From: Acinetobacter sp. Ac_5812
GTDB taxonomy: Bacteria > Pseudomonadota > Gammaproteobacteria > Pseudomonadales > Moraxellaceae
Assembly (NCBI RefSeq): GCF_013072695.1
Contig: NZ_LXUK01000019.1
Coordinates: forward strand, 1 to 48,855
Reading direction: 5' to 3'
DNA length: 48,855 nucleotides
Part shown: positions 1 through 7,495 of the stretch, one piece after another
Layout of the letters: every line of letters begins with the position of its first letter
How positions within the stretch are numbered: position 1 is the first letter of the stretch
Notes under the pieces: generated by a model
Told to the model about the DNA's origin: nothing
Databases searched by the model: none
Seen by the model: the letters and a program-made list of their open reading frames with translations, nothing else
Position numbers and translations under genes: made by a program

Positions 1-3000
1 CCTGCAATTGTGGTATCAACACCATCAATACGGGTATTTAAAGTCCCAACTTCAGTGGTGACACGGCTATCTAGATTGTCCACACTATTATTGGTTGCAT
101 ATAGCTGTTTACCCGTTACAGCATCAGTCGAATTAACATCTAGTGTTGCATCCTTTAAATTCGTAATTTTTGTACCAGTCGCTCCAGTTAGCGTAATCAG
201 CTCTTTACTACTTCCCGTATCATAAAATACTGCATCTGCTACCGCTGCAGTCAGAACTTTCTTATTGACCGCATCATAATCATTTTGAGCATCAGCAATA
301 TTGGTGATACGTTTTTCCGCCCCAGCCTTACCTACTGATACTGTATTCGCTTCATCAGCCACTGAACCAGCACCTAAGGCAACACTATTATCTGCATAAG
401 CTTTACTTTCTGCACCGATGGCTGTGGCCTTATCGCCAAATGCAGTTGAGCGTGAACCTGCAGCCAATGCCTGTTGACCAACAGCAATCGCCCCACCTTT
501 TTCAACCGCCTGCATTAAGGCATTCATTTCTTCTATGGTGAATGCTTTACCGCCTAAAGTCACGGGATGTGTAGGATTATTAGGATCAAAAGAAAAATCT
601 AGGCCATCAATTTTTCCCGTCATTGTAGATGAATCAATTTCAAGGATACGACCACTCAAAACGGTTAGCGGTTGAGTAGGATCAAAACTTGATTGATCTT
701 CCAAAGCCCCCCCCATGACGGAGCTGGCATTGCCCAGAGCCGCTCCACCAACACCAACGGCACTACTACTTTTGCCCACGGCTGAATTATCATTACCAAA
801 TGCATGACTAGACTGACCACTTGCCAAGTTATTTGAACCAAAGGCACTACTCTTGAATCCTAAGGCTTTGTTCGCATTACCGACTGCACTACTTCCCATC
901 CCACTCGCTAGATTATCTGTACCTAAAGCAGCGCTATCCATTGCTTGTGCCTTATTCTCATGACCGAGTGCACTACTATCTAAACCAGATGCTTCGTTTT
1001 TATAACCGAATGCACTACCACGTACTCCCGTTACCGAGTTCTGAGAACCAAAAGCCGAACTGTCTACACTTTGAGCTGTGTTGAGATATCCAACAGCATT
1101 ACTATTGATACCCAATGCCTTATTGGCTGCACCCACTGCACTAGTATTCTGGTGTGCTGCCTGATTATCAAAGCCTAACGCATTTGAAAAAACACCCGTT
1201 GCCTCATTGTCGTATCCGACACTGGTACTATTTCCACCTAATGCTTTATTCGCTTGACCAACGGCCGTACTGGCAACTCCTGTTGCCGTATTGTTATGAC
1301 CAACGGCTGTTGCAATATCACCCGCAACGTTTCTGGCACCTACAGTGGTGCTATGGTTTCCTGCTGCAATATTTTGATTACCGACAGACGTACTATTTGT
1401 ACCGAAAGCGATTGAGCCTCCATTCTCGATCGATTTTAAGAAATCCTGCACATCCTGCTGACTCACCGCTAGACCATTGATATGTGTAATTGATGCAGTT
1501 GAAAGATCTAATGCAGTGACTGGAATACCATTAATCGCTGTAAGCTTAGTTCCATCATTACTATAAAAAGCATAGGTGAAACCTGTTGATGCCCCAACTG
1601 TAGTTGATCCGGTTTGTTGACTTAAATTATTGCTCCCCGCAGCAAAACTCAGGTTACCTTTGGCTTTATTTGACACCCCTACCGCACTACTGGATGAGCC
1701 TAACGCAATATTGGCTACACCAATCGCATTACTTTGTGCCCCAATACTGTAGTTTTGGTTACCAATCGCATTACTCTCTGTGCCAAATGCAATATTGCCG
1801 CCATACCCCACATTAGTTACAAATGCCGTACTTTGTTCTGAAGTCAATGTTAAGTTATTAATCGCAGTTAACTTGCTTGGATTATTGGTTAAATCAAGCC
1901 ATGATGTTGCGGTACTGGTAACACGAACACCATTAATACTACTGACTACTCCCGCTGTATAGCCCACAGTAGGATTTACCGCACTGTTCCGAATCGCACT
2001 ACCCATTGCTGTAGAAGATGAACCTAATGCAGTATTTCGTGTACCGATTGCATTACTATTGGCCTGTGCTGCAATGTTACGTGTCCCGACAGCATTACTA
2101 TTAGCAAGGACCGCTCTATTATCAGCACCAATGGCATTGCTATTATCTTTTAATGCAACGTTATTATTACCAATCGCGCTACTGGTATAGCCTATTGCAC
2201 TGTTTTTAGAGCCAACTGCACTACTTTGTTGATCTACTGCAATATTCTGTGAGCCTACTGCCGTTGATTGCACTCCCCAAGCCACATTAGCACCCGCTTG
2301 AAGTGCATTAATCAAATCTGTGACTTGGCTTTGTGTCACACTGACGCCATTGACCGCCGTAATCGTACTTACAGTTAATCCCGTCGCAGTAACAGGAATA
2401 TCATTAATATATGTAATCTTGGTCCCATCATTTTTATAATTCACTGTACCAAATGCTGAGGAGGCACCTATAGCAGTTGCACCCAGTTGCTGTGCCAAAT
2501 TCTTGCTACCAACGGCAACACTTCGCATACCATTTGCAATGTTTTGATAACCAACTGCACTACTGAATTGACCTGATGCTGTATTTTGGCGACCAACTGC
2601 ACTGCTACCCGATGCTGAAGCGACGTTATAGGAACCCAAAGCATTACTATCTACACCAGAAGAGGTATTGGCATGACCTACTGCACTACTATACTCCCCA
2701 GAAGCAAGATTGGTCCGACCTAAAGCATTAGTGGTAGAAGCAATTGCCTTATTATTTGAACCTAGCGCATTACTGTTTAGACCTAGCGCAATATTTTCAT
2801 TGCCCATCGCGTTACTTGCCGAACCAATGGCAGCATTGCTGCCATAACGTAAAGCATTTACATAAGCTGATTTCTGTTCTTCACTCAGTACCATCCCATT
2901 CACAGAAGTCAGTTTGGTCGGGTTATCACGTAAATCGGTCCAACTTGTTGCTGTACTCACAACCGTTACACCATCAATAGCATCTACAACTCCTGCTGTT

Positions 3001-4835
3001 ACAATAACGCCGGGAGGGGTTCGGCCTGCTGGACTCGTTGCGCTACCAACTGCCGTTGAGGATTGCCCTACACTGGTATTTAAATAACCAAGCGCACTAC
3101 TGTTTGCTCCCCTCGCTGTATTACCATAACCAACTGCGGTCGAGTTAGCACCTAAAGTAATACCACCAACCCCCAAGACACTACTATTCTCTGCTAATGC
3201 TAAATTTCCACCCCATTGCAACCGTTCTAAAAAAGCTTGTCTTTCTGTAGCAGTCACAGCAGTACCATTTACATGTGTAATCGTTGCGGTTGTATTACCT
3301 GTCGCTGTGACAGGAATCCCGTTGATTTCTGTAATGATACCCAATCCATTTGTTGTTATAGATGTAGGTCTTAATGAGGAAATATTAGAACCAACGGCAA
3401 CACTTGATTTGTTCTGACTATAATTATTGACCCCAATCGAAGTTCCATAATCATGGAGCGCGACATTATCATGACCTATTGCACTACTTGCATGCATTAA
3501 AGCAGTATTGTTATAGCCAACCGCAACACTTGCATTCCCTCTCGCCTCATTTGAATAACCTATCGCTGTACTCGAAGCACTAGTTACGATATTAGCAACG
3601 CCAACTGCACTACTATTTGTACCTACAGCAATATTCCCCCCCTTTTTCGCTGCTTGAATAAAAGCAGCCACTTTATCAGGGGCAGCAGCTTTGGTCGTGG
3701 TAATACCGTTTATGGTAAATGAATCGATATCATCAAGGCTGGTACTAGTCGAAGTGACTGAAATCTCTGCAACTTTGGTTAAAGTCGTACCATTATTTTC
3801 CGTTGCGTGTGCAACACCAGATGTCGATCCTAATGCTGTATCATTGCTGTTATGGGCATAGTTATCCGATACTCCAATAGCCGAAAACAGGCTTTGCACC
3901 TGCCCTAGATTAACGGCATCCGTTCCTTGTGTACCTGCTGCAACATTAGTGATTCGTTTTTCTGCACCACTACGCCCTACTGATACTGTATTGGCTTCAT
4001 TGGCTAGAGAATTATTACCGATAGCAGTTGCACCATCAGCTATAGCTTGGCTATTGGTACCAAAAACACTACTATTCAATTTGGTCGCATTATTATTAAA
4101 GCCTACCGCAGCACTAGACTCTCCCAAAGTGAGGTTTTTTACACCTACTGCACTGCTAAATCGGCCTACAGCTATATTTCCACCAATTTGCAAATTTGTA
4201 AGAAAACGATCCCTTTCAGCAGTACTAACAGCCTGACCGTTAATATGTGTGATCGTCGATCTAGATGCCCCAGTGGCTGTTACAGCAATATCATTTACGC
4301 TAACCAATACGCCATTTTGTATATTATCTACGAGTAATCGATGATGTTGAGGATTTAAAGCATTGGTTGCGGTTCCAATTGCAGTAGAACCCAGTCCAAT
4401 ACTTGAATTTAAAAATCCGACTGAGACAGCTCCCTCAGAAGAAACCGTGTTGTAGCTACCTAGAGCAGAATTAAAGCCAGTGCCACTTACAAAGTTATCC
4501 GACCCAATAGCAAGCGAGCCACCCAAAAGACTAGATATCGTATTATTTAGACCACATACGAAAGTCCCAGACAGTGCCGTACTCCCTCCACTTCCACCAC
4601 TACCATTTACATCACAAACCTCAGCCCAAACATTACTTCCTGTAACCAGAGCAATGCTTAAAACTAGCGTTTGTAGGCTAAATCCCCGATATGAAATAGA
4701 GCGTGCTGTGACAGCATCCGAACTGACTAGCACTCCAGTGGTATTGTCTGTTTTACCAGCACTTCTGGCATTTTCAGATACAACAACCATACGCCCCAGT
4801 GATTTATTCCAAATTTTTTTAAAGATGTGATTCAT
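1..4835 (-). CDS. Trimeric autotransporter adhesin, YadA-type head (5' part only; C-terminus off window)
   Basis: The minus strand is open from ATG 4835 to the left edge, giving 1,611 residues with no stop. Residues 1 to about 28 (MNHIFKKIWNKSLGRMVVV...) form an extended signal peptide region (ESPR), followed by a hydrophobic core ending in GSNVWAE. The passenger is made of YadA-head repeats of about 14 residues (SSAVGxxNxAxG type), broken by about eight copies of another module. YadA neck motifs (SVGxxGAEKRITN...DAVN) occur at about 3898-3990 and 255-345. The family forms surface homotrimers that bind host or abiotic surfaces. The coiled-coil stalk and beta-barrel anchor are expected beyond position 1. 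A G8 tract (707-714) and a G7 tract (3636-3642) lie in the coding strand. Family assignment is firm; the ligand is unknown. Confidence 0.93.
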   Translation of the reverse strand, partial: MNHIFKKIWNKSLGRMVVVSENARSAGKTDNTTGVLVSSDAVTARSISYRGFSLQTLVLSIALVTGSNVWAEVCDVNGSGGSGGSTALSGTFVCGLNNTISSLLGGSLAIGSDNFVSGTGFNSALGSYNTVSSEGAVSVGFLNSSIGLGSTAIGTATNALNPQHHRLLVDNIQNGVLVSVNDIAVTATGASRSTITHINGQAVSTAERDRFLTNLQIGGNIAVGRFSSAVGVKNLTLGESSAAVGFNNNATKLNSSVFGTNSQAIADGATAIGNNSLANEANTVSVGRSGAEKRITNVAAGTQGTDAVNLGQVQSLFSAIGVSDNYAHNSNDTALGSTSGVAHATENNGTTLTKVAEISVTSTSTSLDDIDSFTINGITTTKAAAPDKVAAFIQAAKKGGNIAVGTNSSAVGVANIVTSASSTAIGYSNEARGNASVAVGYNNTALMHASSAIGHDNVALHDYGTSIGVNNYSQNKSSVAVGSNISSLRPTSITTNGLGIITEINGIPVTATGNTTATITHVNGTAVTATERQAFLERLQWGGNLALAENSSVLGVGGITLGANSTAVGYGNTARGANSSALGYLNTSVGQSSTAVGSATSPAGRTPPGVIVTAGVVDAIDGVTVVSTATSWTDLRDNPTKLTSVNGMVLSEEQKSAYVNALRYGSNAAIGSASNAMGNENIALGLNSNALGSNNKAIASTTNALGRTNLASGEYSSAVGHANTSSGVDSNALGSYNVASASGSSAVGRQNTASGQFSSAVGYQNIANGMRSVAVGSKNLAQQLGATAIGASSAFGTVNYKNDGTKITYINDIPVTATGLTVSTITAVNGVSVTQSQVTDLINALQAGANVAWGVQSTAVGSQNIAVDQQSSAVGSKNSAIGYTSSAIGNNNVALKDNSNAIGADNRAVLANSNAVGTRNIAAQANSNAIGTRNTALGSSSTAMGSAIRNSAVNPTVGYTAGVVSSINGVRVTSTATSWLDLTNNPSKLTAINNLTLTSEQSTAFVTNVGYGGNIAFGTESNAIGNQNYSIGAQSNAIGVANIALGSSSSAVGVSNKAKGNLSFAAGSNNLSQQTGSTTVGASTGFTYAFYSNDGTKLTAINGIPVTALDLSTASITHINGLAVSQQDVQDFLKSIENGGSIAFGTNSTSVGNQNIAAGNHSTTVGARNVAGDIATAVGHNNTATGVASTAVGQANKALGGNSTSVGYDNEATGVFSNALGFDNQAAHQNTSAVGAANKALGINSNAVGYLNTAQSVDSSAFGSQNSVTGVRGSAFGYKNEASGLDSSALGHENKAQAMDSAALGTDNLASGMGSSAVGNANKALGFKSSAFGSNNLASGQSSHAFGNDNSAVGKSSSAVGVGGAALGNASSVMGGALEDQSSFDPTQPLTVLSGRILEIDSSTMTGKIDGLDFSFDPNNPTHPVTLGGKAFTIEEMNALMQAVEKGGAIAVGQQALAAGSRSTAFGDKATAIGAESKAYADNSVALGAGSVADEANTVSVGKAGAEKRITNIADAQNDYDAVNKKVLTAAVADAVFYDTGSSKELITLTGATGTKITNLKDATLDVNSTDAVTGKQLYATNNSVDNLDSRVTTEVGTLNTRIDGVDTTIA

Positions 4836-4894
4836 ATCCGTACCTATATTTTTAATCAGTCGGTACAATTACAAAACATTACACTAAAACATGT

Positions 4895-4916
4895 ATATCA
4901 CTGAAAACTGGTATTT
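4895..4916 (-). promoter_or_regulatory. Operator-like site AAATACC-N6-CAGTGATA upstream of the adhesin
   Basis: Read on the minus strand the site is AAATACC-N6-CAGTGATA. It ends 60 nt before the adhesin ATG, and a -10-like TGTAAT follows about 22 nt after it. The 22-nt sequence is identical to the one at 6611-6632, and its two conserved blocks recur on the plus strand at 6737-6757. I infer an activator or repressor site abutting the -35 region. The adjacent NarL-type regulator is the natural candidate binder, but this is untested. Confidence 0.7.
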
Positions 4917-5070
4917 TGATTAATGGTAGTGAGTTTTTCGCATAAAAAATAACAGTGAATAAATACGACAAACCCATCAATGGGTATTGTAATGATAAGA
5001 ACTTCTTTTCCCTATTTACTCTGTAATATAAATAATCATTTCATCAGGTAACCACTCTCAACTCTTTATT

Positions 5071-5109
5071 AAAAAATAAAAAAGGTGTTAAAGTTTTCCC
5101 TTAACACCC
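5071..5109 (-). terminator. Rho-independent terminator of the 5118-6554 unit
   Basis: Read on the minus strand, GGTGTTAA and TTAACACC form an 8-bp stem with a short loop, followed by a run of T. It lies just after the stop of the 265-aa gene and closes that transcription unit before the adhesin promoter. Confidence 0.8.
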
Positions 5110-5117
5110 TAATCTAT

Positions 5118-5915
5118 TTAAGAACTAATATCTTTTTTGAACTTTTCAATTAACTCAAGATAAGCTTCTGGTACATCTTTAAATTTTTGGGCAAATTCAG
5201 CAATACTGTCAGGCGACACAAACATAAATGTATTGGCTTCCTGTGTTAAGTCTATAGAAGTATTACTGACTGTGGCACACGATGTTTTTACTAACTCATG
5301 GTGAGTATTTTTACTGGCATAAAAAACACGTACAGTGACGGATGGTGCGCCAAATAGCTCTTCACAGAAAAATAATAGATGGGCAATCTTGGTTTTATCA
5401 TCTTCTGTTCGAGAGCTAAACTCCCCATTTAAAGCACTTAACACACTTTTAGCAATTAATAAGGCATTACCTGTTGCTACACCAGGTAAAAGCTGCTGTA
5501 TAATTTGAGTATCGATTGTTACACTCTTCTCCTTGATATGAAGTGTATGATAACTTTTCTGGACTTCAACAAAAAAACCAGACTTGCGAATTAAGGCTGT
5601 CCATGCTTCATAGTCAAACAAGGTTTTCTCTGCTGCGCCTAAAGCTGCTGTCATCGCAGCGAATAATACCGTCACACTTTCAAATAACTTCTTGGTTCTG
5701 TCATTAATCCCATCGACGTTCGCTGTCATCGCATAAAATATATTTCCCGTTTGATTTAAACGGAAATAGACTTTTTCCTCCTTATCCCCAGTTGGTTCAT
5801 CTGCCATGAGCTGAGTATTTTCTTCCTTATTGAGCTCCTCTGAAACAAATGTATAGCGATTAAGGTTCACCTCTCCAGCATCAACAAGCGTATTTATTTC
5901 TTTAAGTTTCATCAT
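5118..5915 (-). CDS. Hypothetical 265-aa protein, possibly Evf-like virulence factor
   Basis: I do not firmly recognise this protein. No signal peptide is visible. It has a moderately hydrophobic helix at about residues 79-97 (VTVLFAAMTAALGAAEK) and another at about 144-163 (GVATGNALLIAKSVLSAL). Cysteines are at 184 and 213. From memory the layout recalls the Erwinia virulence factor Evf, which is palmitoylated on a cysteine near position 209, but the match is weak and needs a profile search. Two ATGs are adjacent (5915 and 5912); AAGGA is better spaced (6 nt) for the second. It lies 120 nt downstream of the 172-aa gene with no terminator between them, and a terminator follows it, so the two are probably co-transcribed. 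The gene is real on length, RBS and terminator; its function is open. Confidence 0.75.
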   Translation of the reverse strand: MMKLKEINTLVDAGEVNLNRYTFVSEELNKEENTQLMADEPTGDKEEKVYFRLNQTGNIFYAMTANVDGINDRTKKLFESVTVLFAAMTAALGAAEKTLFDYEAWTALIRKSGFFVEVQKSYHTLHIKEKSVTIDTQIIQQLLPGVATGNALLIAKSVLSALNGEFSSRTEDDKTKIAHLLFFCEELFGAPSVTVRVFYASKNTHHELVKTSCATVSNTSIDLTQEANTFMFVSPDSIAEFAQKFKDVPEAYLELIEKFKKDISS

Positions 5916-6035
5916 TTATCCTTATATAAAAATTTCATCTTATAAAAATCAAGTACAACATTATTATTTAAAACACCTAAACAAAGCCTGATTAATTAAA
6001 TCATCTATCCACCCTCCACCTTCTTGTCTAATATT

Positions 6036-6554
6036 TCAGTCCAACATTTCACACTGCTGTACCTTATATTGCTTTAAAGTACAACTTTTATATTTCTCCA
6101 AATGTACAATAGAAGACTGCATTGATTCAGGTATAATAATTTCAAAATCATTATCTAGATTGACGTAACATTTAAAAATATAGTTCTGCTTGCCAAGTTC
6201 GTCCATAAAACCCCCATCTCCTAGTGGAATACCTAACTGCCTTACACTTTCAATCAAATCATTCATATCAATTTTTCCCGTTTTAAATGATTCATCATAA
6301 GTGATTAATACATTTACATCTTTTTGAAAAGATACTTTATGAATATAACCAGTCCCATTTCCATCTGTTGTTTCAACCGTGCTGGGCAAATAGCCACATG
6401 CCGTTTTTTCTTCTGGTGCCAGATAAAAACCGTTCCAGTGATGATTACTTTTTAATTTTTCTTCACTCTTATTAAATAGATCTTTTACCAATTTTTCACT
6501 CGAAGCCTTAAATCCACAAAAACCTTCTTTTATTACCTCTCTGGATATTTCCAT
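6036..6554 (-). CDS. Hypothetical 172-aa protein with ADP-ribosyltransferase (exotoxin A-like) signature
   Basis: Residues about 40-58 read HHWNGFYLAPEEKTACGYL. This resembles the WxGFYIAxxPxLAxGYA block of Pseudomonas exotoxin A and related mono-ADP-ribosyltransferases. The exotoxin block GYHGT lies 29 residues before its Trp; here the matching stretch is GFKAS, 27 residues before, with Lys in place of the NAD-binding His. A later GDGGFMDELG...EIIIPESM resembles the exotoxin GGRLETILG...TVVIPSAI stretch that carries the catalytic Glu. The protein is only the size of a catalytic domain and has no visible signal peptide or translocation domain. It may be a divergent or inactive ART, or an unrelated fold. 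The start is ATG 6554 with a weak RBS. A shared operator-like site ends 57 nt upstream. It is the first gene of a probable operon with the 265-aa gene. Confidence 0.7.
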   Translation of the reverse strand: MEISREVIKEGFCGFKASSEKLVKDLFNKSEEKLKSNHHWNGFYLAPEEKTACGYLPSTVETTDGNGTGYIHKVSFQKDVNVLITYDESFKTGKIDMNDLIESVRQLGIPLGDGGFMDELGKQNYIFKCYVNLDNDFEIIIPESMQSSIVHLEKYKSCTLKQYKVQQCEMLD

Positions 6555-6610
6555 CTTTTTAACTCATATAATAAACAAGCATCAAATTTAAACAAACGAA
6601 AAAACAATTC

Positions 6611-6632
6611 ATATCACTGAAAACTGGTATTT
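6611..6632 (-). promoter_or_regulatory. Operator-like site AAATACC-N6-CAGTGATA upstream of the ART-like gene
   Basis: This is an exact 22-nt copy of the site at 4895-4916, in the same orientation relative to its gene. It ends 57 nt before ATG 6554. A -10-like TAAATT follows about 21 nt after CAGTGATA, matching the geometry of the other two sites. Confidence 0.7.
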
Positions 6633-6736
6633 CCATAAAAAATATTAATTTCCAATATAAACAATATAAACTTTCAATCGAATATTTTATAAATTAAATG
6701 CGATTTCAGTTAAAAATTTAGTTAAAATAAAACCCC

Positions 6737-6757
6737 AAATACCCAATTACAGTGATA
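6737..6757 (+). promoter_or_regulatory. Operator-like site AAATACC-N6-CAGTGATA upstream of the response regulator
   Basis: The plus strand reads AAATACC, six variable bases, then CAGTGATA. TATGAT, a good -10, starts 21 nt after it at 6779. The site ends 54 nt before ATG 6812, or 63 nt before GTG 6821. Only the two blocks are shared with the other copies; the central six bases differ, as expected for a protein-binding site rather than a recent duplication. It suggests autoregulation of the two-component system. Confidence 0.65.
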
Positions 6758-6811
6758 GTCAAAAAATCAAATCAACTCTATGATGGCAACTGAAAACAAT
6801 AATGGTTAAGG

Positions 6812-7495
6812 ATGATCTCTGTGTCTCAGAATGAACTCACATTACCTGTGCCCGTATTTATTCTGGAAGATGATGCAATCATGCAACAACGCCTGAAAAA
6901 AATATTATTGGAAATCGGCTATACACAGGATGCCCTAATTTTTGCGCAAACCCTTGCTCAGGGAATAGAAACACTTCAGCAAAGCCCTATTTCTTTTGCA
7001 TTGGTAGACCTTGGTCTACCTGATGGAAATGGGACTGATTTTATCGAAAAACTCAGGCAAATGGATGAATCCTCACCTGTTTTGGTGATTTCAGCATGGA
7101 GTACCCAAGAAACGATTCTTAAAGCAATCCAGACAGGCGCAACGGGTTATCTATTAAAAGAGCGCGATGATTTTGAAATCACGCTGTCTATTCGTAGTAT
7201 ATTAAGAGGTGGGGCACCGATAGATCCATTTATTGCTCAACAAATTTTGTCAAAAATTTCATTTGAGCCTCAAGTAAAAGAGACCGCCGCTTTACAACAA
7301 AATAATTTACTTTCAACTCGAGAGTTTGAAATTTTACAACTGGTTTCTCAAGGAATGAGTAATCGAGAAATCGCCGATTTTCTCCATTTATCAAAATATA
7401 CAATCGAATGTCATATCAAACATATTTATCGAAAACTCTCGGTCAGCAGCCGATCAAAAGCAATCAATACAGCTCGCTCACTCGGTCTTTTATAA
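6812..7495 (+). CDS. NarL/FixJ-family response regulator
   Basis: An N-terminal receiver domain is clear: the acidic pocket is in VFILEDD, the phospho-acceptor is Asp66 in LVDLGLPDGNG, the switch Ser is in VLVISAW, and the Lys is in GYLLKE. The C-terminal LuxR-type HTH covers about residues 165-225 (LSTREFEILQLVSQGMSNREI). The track start is ATG 6812, but AAGGA at 6808-6812 is better spaced for GTG 6821, so the protein may begin MSQNELTL and be three residues shorter. The cognate kinase gene overlaps its 3' end by 88 nt. Position beside the ART-like operon and the adhesin, plus the shared site upstream of all three, makes it the likely regulator of the cluster. Confidence 0.92.
   Translation: MISVSQNELTLPVPVFILEDDAIMQQRLKKILLEIGYTQDALIFAQTLAQGIETLQQSPISFALVDLGLPDGNGTDFIEKLRQMDESSPVLVISAWSTQETILKAIQTGATGYLLKERDDFEITLSIRSILRGGAPIDPFIAQQILSKISFEPQVKETAALQQNNLLSTREFEILQLVSQGMSNREIADFLHLSKYTIECHIKHIYRKLSVSSRSKAINTARSLGLL

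Noticed and set aside
1..4835. Plus-strand open frames across the left end (for example 1154-1480, 3949-4236, 4480-4830)
   Set aside because: They are shadows of the repetitive minus-strand adhesin, with no RBS and with low-complexity translations.
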